Assembly: GCF_001548115.1 (NCBI RefSeq)
Contig: NZ_AP014821.1
Coordinates: forward strand, 682,001-746,000
Source of the DNA: Geminocystis sp. NIES-3709
GTDB lineage: Bacteria > Cyanobacteriota > Cyanobacteriia > Cyanobacteriales > Cyanobacteriaceae
DNA length: 64,000 nucleotides
Direction of reading: 5' to 3'
Shown here piece by piece: positions 36,543 through 45,826 of this stretch (its first letter is position 1; each line of letters begins with the position of its first letter). A program made the position numbers and the translations under genes. The notes below the pieces were generated by a model, which saw nothing but the letters and a program-made list of their open reading frames with translations, made no database searches and was not told the origin of the DNA.

Positions 36543-38027
36543 TTAATTTGGACATAAAGGTCCCGGACATAATGGAATCACAGTATTTCTCTTTCCTTTC
36601 CATTTTTGGCTTAAATCAAGGGCTTCTTTTTTTCTAGAACTACTTTGAGGTACTTTATTTAATGTCTCTAATGCTAAGTTTAAATTGTTTTGGTTTTCCT
36701 TTATATCTCTGGCTTTTTCAATGATTTTTCCTGACCAATCATCAATATATTGTAATGATTGATCATATTCTTGAGAATTTTTAGCTATTTTAAGAGCAAT
36801 ATCGATCGCTTCACTATAATTGTTTTTATTTGCTTCTGTTTGGGCTAAACCTAACCTACATTTGTCTAAAAATTGTTCTGTAATCTTGGTTACGATCGAT
36901 AAAGATTGTACTTTATCAGAATCAATTAAAGCGATACAATCATCATATTTTTTTTCACTATAAAAGGTGTGTAAATCTGTGATTATATTATTAACTTTAC
37001 GATAGTATAAATAAGTTTTTAAAAATGCTCCTGCTACTATTAAAAATGTAGTAATAATAATAACTATAGTTTGAGGTGTTTTAATTGTTCTTAAAATATC
37101 AGAACTTAAGTTGTGTCTTAAAAGATTATTTTTTAAAGACGTATTACTATGTTGATAGAGGGGGGTAGGAATAATGATTTCTGTGGGAGAATATTGGTTA
37201 TGATTTTGACCTGAACTTTTCTGTTCAACTGAAGATAAATAATTATTAATATCTATTAAAATTTCTTCTATATTTTGATACCTCTTAGATATTTGAGGAG
37301 CGATCATTTTATTAAGAATATATACTAATTTATTATTAACTTTTATTTCTTGTTCCCAGATAATTTTTCCTTCTTCATCTTCTTTTAATTCATAAATTTT
37401 TTTACCAATAATCATGGTTATAATTACCATACCTAAACTATATATATCACTAGCATAAATTAATTTTCCTCTAATTTTTTCTGGTGATAAATAAAGTCTA
37501 TCTTCTACGGTTACTGTTTCTATTAAATCTCCTCGATCGACAATATTAACATCTAAATTCGTTATTAATAATACAGGATTAGTCATTAATAATTGAATAA
37601 TATTTTCGGGATTAATATTGCCATGAAGAAAATTATTTTGATGAAAAATATTAAGGCTTTCTAAAGTATACTTTAAATTTTCGATCGTGTCAGATTCAGA
37701 CCATAAACGATTATTTTTAATTAACTGTTTTAAGCTAACTCCTTGAATAATATCTTCCACCAACATAATCTGATTATTTAATTTAACAATGTCTATGACA
37801 GGAGGACATCTAAAATAAGAATCATTTTGACAAAAATCGTTAATTTTTTTTCGAGATTCAATAAATTTTGTGATGGCATCATCAGTAAATGAATTTAAAA
37901 AATATTGTTTAACAATACATAGTTGATTATTTTGTTTGATATTTTCAGTTAAATATACTTTTTGATAGTCTAAATCTGTTAAAATATCAATGATTTTGTA
38001 TTGAGAAAGAATAAGATTATTGTTCAT
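36543..38027 (-). CDS. Membrane pseudokinase with TPR-like C-terminal domain
   Basis: The N-terminal 265 residues have a Ser/Thr kinase fold: the ATP lysine may be in QLCIVKQYF, and YLSPEKIRGKLIYASDIYSLGMV matches the activation/APE-helix F region. Key catalytic residues are changed. HRDxxxxN reads HGNINPEN, so the catalytic Asp is Asn, and DFG reads NLD. A transmembrane helix (about 318-340, TIVIIITTFLIVAGAFL) and a C-terminal region of helical repeats (about 350-480) follow. It probably senses or scaffolds and does not phosphorylate. Substrate and partner unknown. Confidence 0.75.
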   Translation of the reverse strand: MNNNLILSQYKIIDILTDLDYQKVYLTENIKQNNQLCIVKQYFLNSFTDDAITKFIESRKKINDFCQNDSYFRCPPVIDIVKLNNQIMLVEDIIQGVSLKQLIKNNRLWSESDTIENLKYTLESLNIFHQNNFLHGNINPENIIQLLMTNPVLLITNLDVNIVDRGDLIETVTVEDRLYLSPEKIRGKLIYASDIYSLGMVIITMIIGKKIYELKEDEEGKIIWEQEIKVNNKLVYILNKMIAPQISKRYQNIEEILIDINNYLSSVEQKSSGQNHNQYSPTEIIIPTPLYQHSNTSLKNNLLRHNLSSDILRTIKTPQTIVIIITTFLIVAGAFLKTYLYYRKVNNIITDLHTFYSEKKYDDCIALIDSDKVQSLSIVTKITEQFLDKCRLGLAQTEANKNNYSEAIDIALKIAKNSQEYDQSLQYIDDWSGKIIEKARDIKENQNNLNLALETLNKVPQSSSRKKEALDLSQKWKGKRNTVIPLCPGPLCPN

Positions 38028-38066
38028 AAAATTACATCCTTTTCTTCTTCTTTCGTGTTAATGTTT

Positions 38067-38354
38067 TTAAACTCTTCGCCATGCCCTCAACTGATTACCA
38101 CAACGGAAAAGAATACAAGTTGCTAGACTAAAACGTTGAACCATAGAAATTAAAACATCTGTATTTTCTTTAATTACTTCCAAAAAATGAGGACAATCTT
38201 CAAAATTAAGACATAAAACCGTAGAGTAATTCCAAGTTTCCCTATAAATTTTACATTCTGGAGGTAAGATCGCCACGAAATAACGAAATCTACTTAACAC
38301 CTCTTGTTCAAAATCATAACTGGTAGATTTTACGAACGATCGTGATTCTGACAT
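38067..38354 (-). CDS. Hypothetical small protein
   Basis: 95 residues with SRFRYFVAILPPECKIYRE, a CLNFEDCPHFLEVI segment and a C-terminal CGNQLRAWRRV. It contains five cysteines, none arranged in an obvious metal motif. No signal peptide. I do not recognise the family. It lies 39 bp upstream of the pseudokinase gene on the same strand, so they may be co-transcribed. Confidence 0.55.
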   Translation of the reverse strand: MSESRSFVKSTSYDFEQEVLSRFRYFVAILPPECKIYRETWNYSTVLCLNFEDCPHFLEVIKENTDVLISMVQRFSLATCILFRCGNQLRAWRRV

Positions 38355-38622
38355 GGAGAATTACCTCTCAACTGCTTATATTTTTAAGCTACCACTGTTT
38401 TTTGTTTTTCGATCAAAAATTTTTCCGTAAATTTTGTATGATGAGATATTTTTATGATTAACAACATTACAGAGCTTTTCCAATGAATAAACTACATTTT
38501 TTTATCTCTCGCAAAGTCGCAAAGTGGTGAGAGAGAATGCAAAGTGTGTTTTAAAGAAATAAAAACGGGTGTAATTCAAAATAGTAACAAAAGTTAAAAT
38601 ATAGAGAAATTGATCACTAATA

Positions 38623-38844
38623 ATGAAAATCAATGTCAAAGTTAAACCAAACTCCAAACAACAAAAAATAGAAGAAAACAACGAAGGTGTCTGGATTATA
38701 AATCTAAAATCTCCTCCTGTCGATGGTAAAGCCAATCAAGAATTAATTTCTCTCATTGCAAAACAATTCAAGGTAAAAAAATCTCAGGTTAATATTAAAT
38801 CAGGATTATCTAGTCAACATAAAGTTATAGAGATAATTCAGTAA
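38623..38844 (+). CDS. YggU/DUF167 family protein
   Basis: 73 residues. [39 protein letters not shown] and [19 protein letters not shown] are the standard pattern of DUF167 (YggU), a small alpha/beta protein of unknown function. It is followed 18 bp later by the phosphohexomutase gene on the same strand, and the two likely form an operon. Confidence 0.9.
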   Translation: MKINVKVKPNSKQQKIEENNEGVWIINLKSPPVDGKANQELISLIAKQFKVKKSQVNIKSGLSSQHKVIEIIQ

Positions 38845-38862
38845 CTTACAAATTTATTGATC

Positions 38863-40389
38863 ATGGTAAATATTAATTGGCAAAAATTGCAAAACGGCTC
38901 GGATATTAGGGGGGTTGCGTTAACAGGGGTGGAAGGAGAAGAGGTTAACCTTACTCCTGATGTTGTAGCTATTATTGGTAAGGCTTTTACTGTTTGGTTA
39001 AGTCAACAACAAAATAAGTCTATTTCTGAGTTAACCATCTCCATCGGTAGAGATAGTCGTTTATCTGGAGAAACTTTGATGAATGCTATTATGAACTCGA
39101 TCGAGCAATTAGGAGTAATAGTATATGATTTTGGTATCGCTTCAACTCCTGCTATGTTTATGAGTACCGTTACCGATGGTTTTGAGTGTGATGGTGGCAT
39201 TATGTTAACTGCCAGTCATTTACCTTTTAATCGCAATGGCTTAAAATTTTTTACAAATAAAGGTGGTTTAGAAAAACAAAATATCACCGATATTCTTACT
39301 TTGGCACAAAAAAACGAATTTCCTATTAATCAAGGAAAGGGTTGCATCGAAAAACGAGATTTTATGTCAGTTTATGCTAGTCAATTTGTACAAAAAATTC
39401 GAGAAGGGGTAAATCACCCTCATCATTTTGATACCCCCTTACAAGGCTTAAAAATTATTGTGGATGCGGGGAATGGTGCAGGAGGTTTTTATGCCACGAA
39501 AGTCTTGCAACCTTTAGGCGCGGATATAGAAAACAGTCAATTTTTAGAACCTGATGGCAATTTTCCCAATCATATCCCTAATCCAGAAAATAAGGAAGCC
39601 ATGATGTCTATTTGTCAGGCAGTTATTAATCATCGGGCAGATTTTGGTATTATTTTTGACACAGATGTCGATCGAAGTGCGGCGGTTGACAGTCAAGGAA
39701 AAGAGTTAAATCGTAACAAATTAATTGCTTTAATTAGTGCCATAATTTTAAAAGAACATCCTCACAGTACGATCGTTACTGACTCTATCACTTCTGACGG
39801 TTTAACCAAGTTTATCGAACAAGAATTAAAGGGAAAACATCACCGTTTTAAAAGAGGTTATAAAAATGTAATTAATGAGTCTTTGCGATTGAATCAAGAA
39901 GGTATAGAATCATGGTTAGCGATCGAAACATCAGGACACGCTGCATTAAAAGAAAACTATTTTCTCGATGATGGAGCGTATTTAATCACAAAATTATTGA
40001 TAGAATTAGCTAAATTAAAACTAGATAATAAAGACTTAACTGCATTAATTAATAATTTAGAAGAACCTTTAGAAAGTGAAGAATTTAGGTTAATAATTAA
40101 AGCCGAAAATTTCAAAGATTATGGAACTAAAGTTATTGAAAAATTAACAGAATTTAGTGCTAATCAACCTGATTGGAAAATTATACCAAATAATTATGAA
40201 GGCATTAGAGTTTCCTGTAAATTACCCGAAGAAAAAGGCTGGTTTTTATTACGTTTATCTCTCCATGATCCTGTTTTACCTTTAAATATTGAGACAAATA
40301 TTCAGGGTGGAGTTAATAAAATAGCTAATCGTTTAGTCACTTTTTTTAACACATTTGAAGAACTAAATTTGAAAGATTTACTTGAATAA
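38863..40389 (+). CDS. Phosphoglucomutase/phosphomannomutase family protein
   Basis: Alpha-D-phosphohexomutase that moves phosphate between C1 and C6 of a hexose. 508 residues from ATG 38863 (MVNINWQKLQNG). Phosphoserine loop TASHLPFNRNGLKFF, metal loop IFDTDVDRSAAVD, sugar-binding loop IETSGHAALKENYF, and a phosphate-binding C-terminal domain (YEGIRVSCKLPEEKGWF). Whether glucose, mannose or both are used cannot be told from motifs. The frame could start at TTG 38857. Confidence 0.9.
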   Translation: MVNINWQKLQNGSDIRGVALTGVEGEEVNLTPDVVAIIGKAFTVWLSQQQNKSISELTISIGRDSRLSGETLMNAIMNSIEQLGVIVYDFGIASTPAMFMSTVTDGFECDGGIMLTASHLPFNRNGLKFFTNKGGLEKQNITDILTLAQKNEFPINQGKGCIEKRDFMSVYASQFVQKIREGVNHPHHFDTPLQGLKIIVDAGNGAGGFYATKVLQPLGADIENSQFLEPDGNFPNHIPNPENKEAMMSICQAVINHRADFGIIFDTDVDRSAAVDSQGKELNRNKLIALISAIILKEHPHSTIVTDSITSDGLTKFIEQELKGKHHRFKRGYKNVINESLRLNQEGIESWLAIETSGHAALKENYFLDDGAYLITKLLIELAKLKLDNKDLTALINNLEEPLESEEFRLIIKAENFKDYGTKVIEKLTEFSANQPDWKIIPNNYEGIRVSCKLPEEKGWFLLRLSLHDPVLPLNIETNIQGGVNKIANRLVTFFNTFEELNLKDLLE

Positions 40390-40512
40390 ATAGATAATTT
40401 TTTTATGGGCTAATATACTTATTTATTATAAACAAAAAAAGCCCTAACTAACTGTTGATAAAAACTTTTCTCTATTTATAATTCTTTCTTTATAAATATA
40501 ATAAACGATCGA

Positions 40513-41676
40513 TTAAAGATTTGATAAGGTTTTGACTAATGCATCAATTTCTGATTCTAAGGTTAAGTAATGAACACAGGCACGGATACAATAAGGGTTA
40601 AGTAAAGTGCGCAAATAAAACCCTTTTTCTTCCAGCATTTTGACTATTTTGTTGGCATCTTGTCCATTTCTCAGGTAAAACGACACTAACCCCGATGCTG
40701 GAGGGGTATTTTTTAGGCATTCAATACCATCAATTTTGCTTAATTTTGACCATAAATAACCACTCAATTCACAAATTCTCTGATAACGTTCTTCGATCGT
40801 ACCCCATTGTTGATGAATCTCGATCGATTCTTGTAAAGCAGAAAATAAGGGATAGGCTGAAGTTCCCACCTCGTAACGACTTCCATCATTATTAAAAGGT
40901 AAATCCGGTTGAGTATAATTCAAACCTCGCCATCCGATAAAAGTAGGATGTAAGGAGGAGATTAAATCTTGACGGACATAAAGAAAACCAACTCCACTCG
41001 CACCACATAACCATTTATGTCCTGTACAACCATAAAAGTCCACCTGAGAGTCGACTAAATTCAGAGGTAAACTCCCCGCCGATTGTGCTCCATCTACTAA
41101 AACTTGAATTTTTTGACGACTATGGCAATAGTTATGACACAATGAGACAATCTCTTTTAAGGGTAACACCTGCCCCGTATTCCACAAAATATGACTCATT
41201 ACCAATAGTCTTGTATTGGCAGTTAAATGATTTTCAATGACGTTGATGGGATTACCTTCATTAAGAGTTGTAACGATGGGGCAGACAACAACTTTAACCC
41301 CAAAACGACGACTAATTTCTTTAACACTAGCAATAACTCCCGGATGTTCAGCATCTGTTAATAAAATCTCTTCTCCTTCCTGCCACTCAATACCCCATAA
41401 AGCAATATTACAACTGGCGGTTACATTTTCCGTCAAAGTAATCGTATCAGGATTTACGCTAATTTCAGTGGCGATCGTATTTTTAGTATCTTGAATATTT
41501 TTTTGTATCCAACTATTGATTTTGACACCAAAAGGGCCTACTTGCTCAATGTAATTATAGCAATCAATAATTTTTTTTAAGCTCGATCGAGGTAATACCC
41601 CTTGTCCGCCAAAATTAAAATAATACTTATTTTCTAAACCGGAAAATTGTTGTCTGTGTAATAAAATATCTGACAT
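40513..41676 (-). CDS. Cysteine/cystine C-S lyase-like aminotransferase class V
   Basis: PLP enzyme of the NifS/SufS fold. 387 residues, starting with the FNFGGQGVLPRSSL pattern of the cyanobacterial C-DES cystine lyase, a relative that releases a persulfide for Fe-S cluster assembly. The PLP lysine is in YGCTGHKWLCGASG, and the aspartate/glutamine pair is in VDGAQSAGSLPL. Desulfurases have an active-site Cys loop, whereas C-DES types do not, and I see no clear Cys loop before residue 360. I therefore prefer lyase over desulfurase. Confidence 0.82.
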   Translation of the reverse strand: MSDILLHRQQFSGLENKYYFNFGGQGVLPRSSLKKIIDCYNYIEQVGPFGVKINSWIQKNIQDTKNTIATEISVNPDTITLTENVTASCNIALWGIEWQEGEEILLTDAEHPGVIASVKEISRRFGVKVVVCPIVTTLNEGNPINVIENHLTANTRLLVMSHILWNTGQVLPLKEIVSLCHNYCHSRQKIQVLVDGAQSAGSLPLNLVDSQVDFYGCTGHKWLCGASGVGFLYVRQDLISSLHPTFIGWRGLNYTQPDLPFNNDGSRYEVGTSAYPLFSALQESIEIHQQWGTIEERYQRICELSGYLWSKLSKIDGIECLKNTPPASGLVSFYLRNGQDANKIVKMLEEKGFYLRTLLNPYCIRACVHYLTLESEIDALVKTLSNL

Positions 41677-41817
41677 ATAGCAATTCTATATTAGGGTGTG
41701 ATTAAAAAGTCTTTTGATTAAGCAGTAGGTATTAGGTTAAATAATTAAAAAAATCAAGGTTTCTAGGCTTTTTCTCAATATAAATATAAACAAATTGGTT
41801 TTAAAGAAAATATCGAT

Positions 41818-42147
41818 ATGAGTAATGTTACCCTAGGGGAAAAAGTAACTTCTCTTTCAGCGACAAAAAAACTGCAAGTCTGGATTAAAAGTAATCATTT
41901 AATCTGTGATGGTAATTTCTTTGTTTTGGAAACGGTGGAATATTCTATGGTAGAACGATTTGAACAATATATTACTATTTTAGGTGGAAGTTTAATTTCT
42001 GTAGAATCAAGAAAAAAAATCACCATCGGAAATCGTCGTCAAGTTATTCTCTATCAAGCTAAAGCTAGTTTACATACTCCTTATCATGATTTAAAAGAAT
42101 ATTGGCACAAATACGGCTCTTTATCTACTAAATTCGATCGACGATAA
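41818..42147 (+). CDS. Hypothetical cyanobacterial protein
   Basis: 109 residues, soluble. Features: KKLQVWIKSNHLICDGNFF, a central VERFEQYITILGGSLIS, and RQVILYQAKASLHTPYHDL. I do not recognise the family. The start ATG follows TATCGAT closely and codon use resembles neighbours, so it is probably real. It lies between the cystine lyase gene (opposite strand) and pdxH. Confidence 0.6.
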   Translation: MSNVTLGEKVTSLSATKKLQVWIKSNHLICDGNFFVLETVEYSMVERFEQYITILGGSLISVESRKKITIGNRRQVILYQAKASLHTPYHDLKEYWHKYGSLSTKFDRR

Positions 42148-42248
42148 TCAATACAATTCTTACAAAATAAAAAATATGATTAATTATCATAATCATAACG
42201 ATTGCGTCTTGCCTGACTTTTTGCACAAGTCTAGTTAGTATAAGTTTT

Positions 42249-42890
42249 CTATGGTGCCAAACGCTCTCTAATCCATTCATTATTTTCCAGTCTATAACAT
42301 AGTCGATCGTGCAAACGATTTTCTCTACCTTGCCAAAATTCGATTATGTGAGGAATCACTCTATATCCTCCCCAATGTGGGGGCCTAGTAATACTACTGT
42401 CTTTATACTTTTGCATGACAGCTTTTAAATTACTTTCTAAAACATCTCTATTAGGAATAACTTGACTTTGAGAAGATGCCCAAGCACCAAATTGTGAACC
42501 GATAGGCCGACTACAAAAGTATTGATCTGATTCTTCTGGAGTAACTTTTTCCACTTCTCCTTCTATTCTTACCTGTCTTTCTAACTCTCCCCACCAAAAT
42601 ACTAAAGATGCCCAAGGAGTTGTTTCTAAATTTTTTCCTTTGTGACTTTCATAATTAGTAAAAAAAGTAAAGCCTCGATCATCTAAATTTTTCAATAATA
42701 CTATTCTAGCAGTAGGTTTACCTTTCTGATTGACCGTTGCTAACGTCATCGCATTAGGTTCAATAATTTCTGCCGATAGGGCTTGTTGAAACCAATTTCG
42801 GAATTGCTCAAATGGATTTAGACTAGCTTCTACCTCAAGTAACCCCCCTTGAGTATAGTTTTTTCTTAAATCTGCTAAAGATATATTCAT
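42249..42890 (-). CDS. pdxH: Pyridoxamine/pyridoxine 5'-phosphate oxidase
   Basis: FMN enzyme that oxidises pyridoxamine or pyridoxine phosphate to pyridoxal phosphate. 213 residues. FMN and substrate sites are in ARIVLLKNLDDRGFTFFTNYE, LVFWWGELERQVRIEG, and the C-terminal EFWQGRENRLHDR...WIRERLAP, which is the family signature. Single gene on its strand. Confidence 0.96.
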   Translation of the reverse strand: MNISLADLRKNYTQGGLLEVEASLNPFEQFRNWFQQALSAEIIEPNAMTLATVNQKGKPTARIVLLKNLDDRGFTFFTNYESHKGKNLETTPWASLVFWWGELERQVRIEGEVEKVTPEESDQYFCSRPIGSQFGAWASSQSQVIPNRDVLESNLKAVMQKYKDSSITRPPHWGGYRVIPHIIEFWQGRENRLHDRLCYRLENNEWIRERLAP

Positions 42891-42989
42891 AAAAAAAATT
42901 TAATATAAATTTAATTGTCCTTTTTATGTTGATATGTAATACTATAGTTAATTTTACCATATTAGATTTTGTAGTAAATTTTATTAAAT

Positions 42990-44003
42990 ATGACTAATTC
43001 TACTCAAAATAAAAATAATACAGATAATGAATCTCGATCGTGGTATAGTCGTCCACTTTGGGGAAATCAATCTTTTATGACATGGTTTCAATCTATCTTG
43101 AATGGTATTTTTAGTCGTAAACTGGAAATTCCTGAAAGTACGATCGCAATATATAAAGATTCTTTTAATTCTCTTAAAAATATATCTGCTTTAGCTCGGA
43201 CGGTGGATAATGATAAATTTAATAGTCGAGAATTTATCAGCTTTTTAACCTTAAATCGTCAATTCGAGTCTAACACAGGTACTTATGAGGGCTTAAAATA
43301 TAGTATTGAATTATTAAGAGTCGCCTTAGAAACAAAAGAAAGTTTTTTAAAAATTGAAGCCACAGAAACCCGTTATCGTAGCTACTCTCAACAAGAATTT
43401 TATGAATATGTATATGAGTATTTACAAAGAGATTTAACTGTTTCAGAATTTCAAGAATTAATACAACGCCAATTAACAGATATTATACCCAAAATCAAAA
43501 CTGATGAGGGTAAAGCGGCGATTCAATCCTACGTTAATCAATTGGATATTGTTTGCAAAGATAAACTTGGTTTAAAACTACTTTATCTGTTTAAGCAATA
43601 CGATATGAGTAATTTTGCTCTGTTGCGTAACGTTGCCGAAATTGCAGACACTTTTTATGATAAGGATTTAGATACTCTCAAAGAGTTTATGGTAGTGGTA
43701 CAATTGAATGCCGAATTGTTCTTGAAGTTGGGACAAATTATTCAAGTTCCAGTGGGAAAAAATAAACCAGAAACTTATGCTTCAATGTTGCAGTATATCG
43801 CCTTAAGAAATAGACATCAAAAATCCTATGGACAATTCCAACAATTGTTAGGATTATTAAAAGAATGGCAAAAATATTACAATCCTTTAATTACTATTCG
43901 TCAACAGTATTCTCCAAAAGAATATAAACAACCAGTTATTTTCAGTGATGAAATACCAGGATTAGCTATTTATAATAAATATTGCAGTAATTTAGAAACC
44001 TAG
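42990..44003 (+). CDS. Unknown cyanobacterial family, paralogue 3 of 3
   Basis: 337 residues. Shares SWYSRPLWGNQSFMTWF, LGLKLLYLFKQYDMSNFALL, YASMLQYIALRNRHQKSYG and IPGLAIYNKY with the tandem genes at 30905 and 32031. It has a slightly longer hydrophilic N-terminal lead (MTNSTQNKNNTDNES). Separated from the other two by 10 kb and located between pdxH and ldh, so the family has spread by more than tandem duplication. Function unknown. Confidence 0.7.
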   Translation: MTNSTQNKNNTDNESRSWYSRPLWGNQSFMTWFQSILNGIFSRKLEIPESTIAIYKDSFNSLKNISALARTVDNDKFNSREFISFLTLNRQFESNTGTYEGLKYSIELLRVALETKESFLKIEATETRYRSYSQQEFYEYVYEYLQRDLTVSEFQELIQRQLTDIIPKIKTDEGKAAIQSYVNQLDIVCKDKLGLKLLYLFKQYDMSNFALLRNVAEIADTFYDKDLDTLKEFMVVVQLNAELFLKLGQIIQVPVGKNKPETYASMLQYIALRNRHQKSYGQFQQLLGLLKEWQKYYNPLITIRQQYSPKEYKQPVIFSDEIPGLAIYNKYCSNLET

Positions 44004-44187
44004 ATTTTACTAAACAAAAAGCCACAACTTCATTAAAAATTGTATGTCCTAACAAAAAAATGGGGACTTTTGACAAGTGCAATAATCTATAAAAAGGTTA
44101 GTTTTTAATTTTTAAAAATCATTGCCATATTACATTATTCCCCATAGTTTTTCGATCGAAATTTTTAGCATATTTTTGATCATCTAT

Positions 44188-45183
44188 CTAAAAACTTACT
44201 TGATTAACTATCTCTTTTAAGATTGTAGCCGATCGAACTAATAATTTTTCTTCCTCAACACTTAGATTCAAATTGACAGTTTTTAGGATACCTCTTTCAT
44301 TGATTACCCTAGGAATACTCAAACAAATATCTTCAATACCATATAGTCCATTCATTAAACCACTAACGGTTAAAATACGTTCTTGAGAATATAAAATAGC
44401 TTTTACAATATCAGTTGTAGCTAATCCGATCGCATAAGAAGTATAACCTTTTCGTTGAATAATCTCATAAGCCGCATTTTTCACATGGGAAAAAATACTA
44501 GATAGCTTATTTTGTTCTGTTTCTATCAAGCTATCCCAATCATTAGGTACAATTTTTACCCCAGCAATATTGGCACAACTCCATATCGGCACTTCACTAT
44601 CTCCATGTTCACCAATAATATAAGCATGAACACTACGAGCATCAATACCCATTTCTTGAGCAATTAAAGCACGAAAACGAGCGCTATCTAATACAGTACC
44701 AGAACCAATGACTCTTGAACTAGGAAAACCAGTAATTTTTAAAGTCACATAAGTTAAAATGTCCACGGGATTACTAACCACTAAGATAATTGCATCAGGA
44801 CAATATTTGACCACATCTTTTAAAATATTTTTGTAAATATTAATATTTCGCTCAACCAAACTTAAACGGGTTTCTCCGTCTCTTTGAGCTACTCCTGCGG
44901 TAATAATTACTATATCTGCATTTTGTCCCACATCAGCTACAGTACCAGCTTTTAAATCAGTAGGAGGTAGAAAAGGCATCCCATGAGACAAATCCATTAT
45001 TTCCCCTTCTAATTTTTCCTGTGCTATATCCTGTAAAATTAATTCATCAAAACAATCTTGAATTAACATTGAATAAGCACAAGCCAAGCCAACTTGTCCA
45101 AGTCCAATAATAACACCCTTACGAGGGCGTAAAGACGAAGGTATATTTGCAGAAGGATTAGGAATTAAAATTTGTTCAAACAT
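44188..45183 (-). CDS. ldh: L-lactate/2-hydroxyacid dehydrogenase (LDH-type)
   Basis: NAD-dependent 2-hydroxyacid dehydrogenase. 331 residues. NAD fold VIIGLGQVGLACAYS, substrate loop GVAQRDGETRLSLVERN, and catalytic histidine in YIIGEHGDSEVPIW. The loop has Gln at the position that is Arg in malate dehydrogenases, so lactate dehydrogenase is more likely. The roughly 20-residue N-terminal lead before the Rossmann core is longer than typical. Stands alone on the minus strand. Confidence 0.88.
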   Translation of the reverse strand: MFEQILIPNPSANIPSSLRPRKGVIIGLGQVGLACAYSMLIQDCFDELILQDIAQEKLEGEIMDLSHGMPFLPPTDLKAGTVADVGQNADIVIITAGVAQRDGETRLSLVERNINIYKNILKDVVKYCPDAIILVVSNPVDILTYVTLKITGFPSSRVIGSGTVLDSARFRALIAQEMGIDARSVHAYIIGEHGDSEVPIWSCANIAGVKIVPNDWDSLIETEQNKLSSIFSHVKNAAYEIIQRKGYTSYAIGLATTDIVKAILYSQERILTVSGLMNGLYGIEDICLSIPRVINERGILKTVNLNLSVEEEKLLVRSATILKEIVNQVSF

Positions 45184-45266
45184 TTTTACACAATATTTTT
45201 TTCAAAAGAGTTCATTTTTTATATAACCATAAACAGTTTTATTCTAAGGTTAATATTTGATTAAAA

Positions 45267-45659
45267 TTATAAATTATTTTTGATAATTAAAGGAATTTCT
45301 TGAGTTTTTCTTGTTTGTGGATCAATAGAAATATGACGGGTTAAAGCCTTGGCCACTAAATCATTCTCTTTATAGATTTCATAATTAATTTCAAATACTT
45401 TATTGTTAACCAGTTTTCGATCGAGAAAAATAATAATTATATCGCCACAAAAAAGAGGTTTAAAAAAATCTATTTCAGCATGAATAATAGGAATAGCAGT
45501 TAATTTATTAGCAAAAAAATCTGATAAATTAATAGATAAAGTAGTTAAATATTCTTCATAGGCTTGATGGCAAATAGATAATAAATTAGAAAAATAGACT
45601 ACTCCAGCCCCGTCAGTATCCGCAAAATATATTTTTCTTTGATAAGTAAATTTAGTCAT
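45267..45659 (-). CDS. Hot-dog fold thioesterase, probably DHNA-CoA hydrolase
   Basis: Acyl-CoA thioesterase of the 4-hydroxybenzoyl-CoA type. In cyanobacteria the related enzyme hydrolyses 1,4-dihydroxy-2-naphthoyl-CoA in phylloquinone synthesis. 130 residues with the signature RKIYFADTDGAGVVYFSN, where the Asp is the catalytic residue. Length and family fit. No other men gene is near, so the exact substrate is by homology only. Confidence 0.8.
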   Translation of the reverse strand: MTKFTYQRKIYFADTDGAGVVYFSNLLSICHQAYEEYLTTLSINLSDFFANKLTAIPIIHAEIDFFKPLFCGDIIIIFLDRKLVNNKVFEINYEIYKENDLVAKALTRHISIDPQTRKTQEIPLIIKNNL

Positions 45660-45826
45660 ATATTAATCTTATTTAAGCTAAAAGATTTTGTTGAAATTAT
45701 AATATATAAAAAGATAAAATAACCTTGCAGAAGTTTTCATTTCTTTAAACCAAACTTTGGATTGTCTTTTGTGACTTTACGAGAGATAAAAATGTGGTTT
45801 CTTTATTGGAAAAAGACTATAATTTT

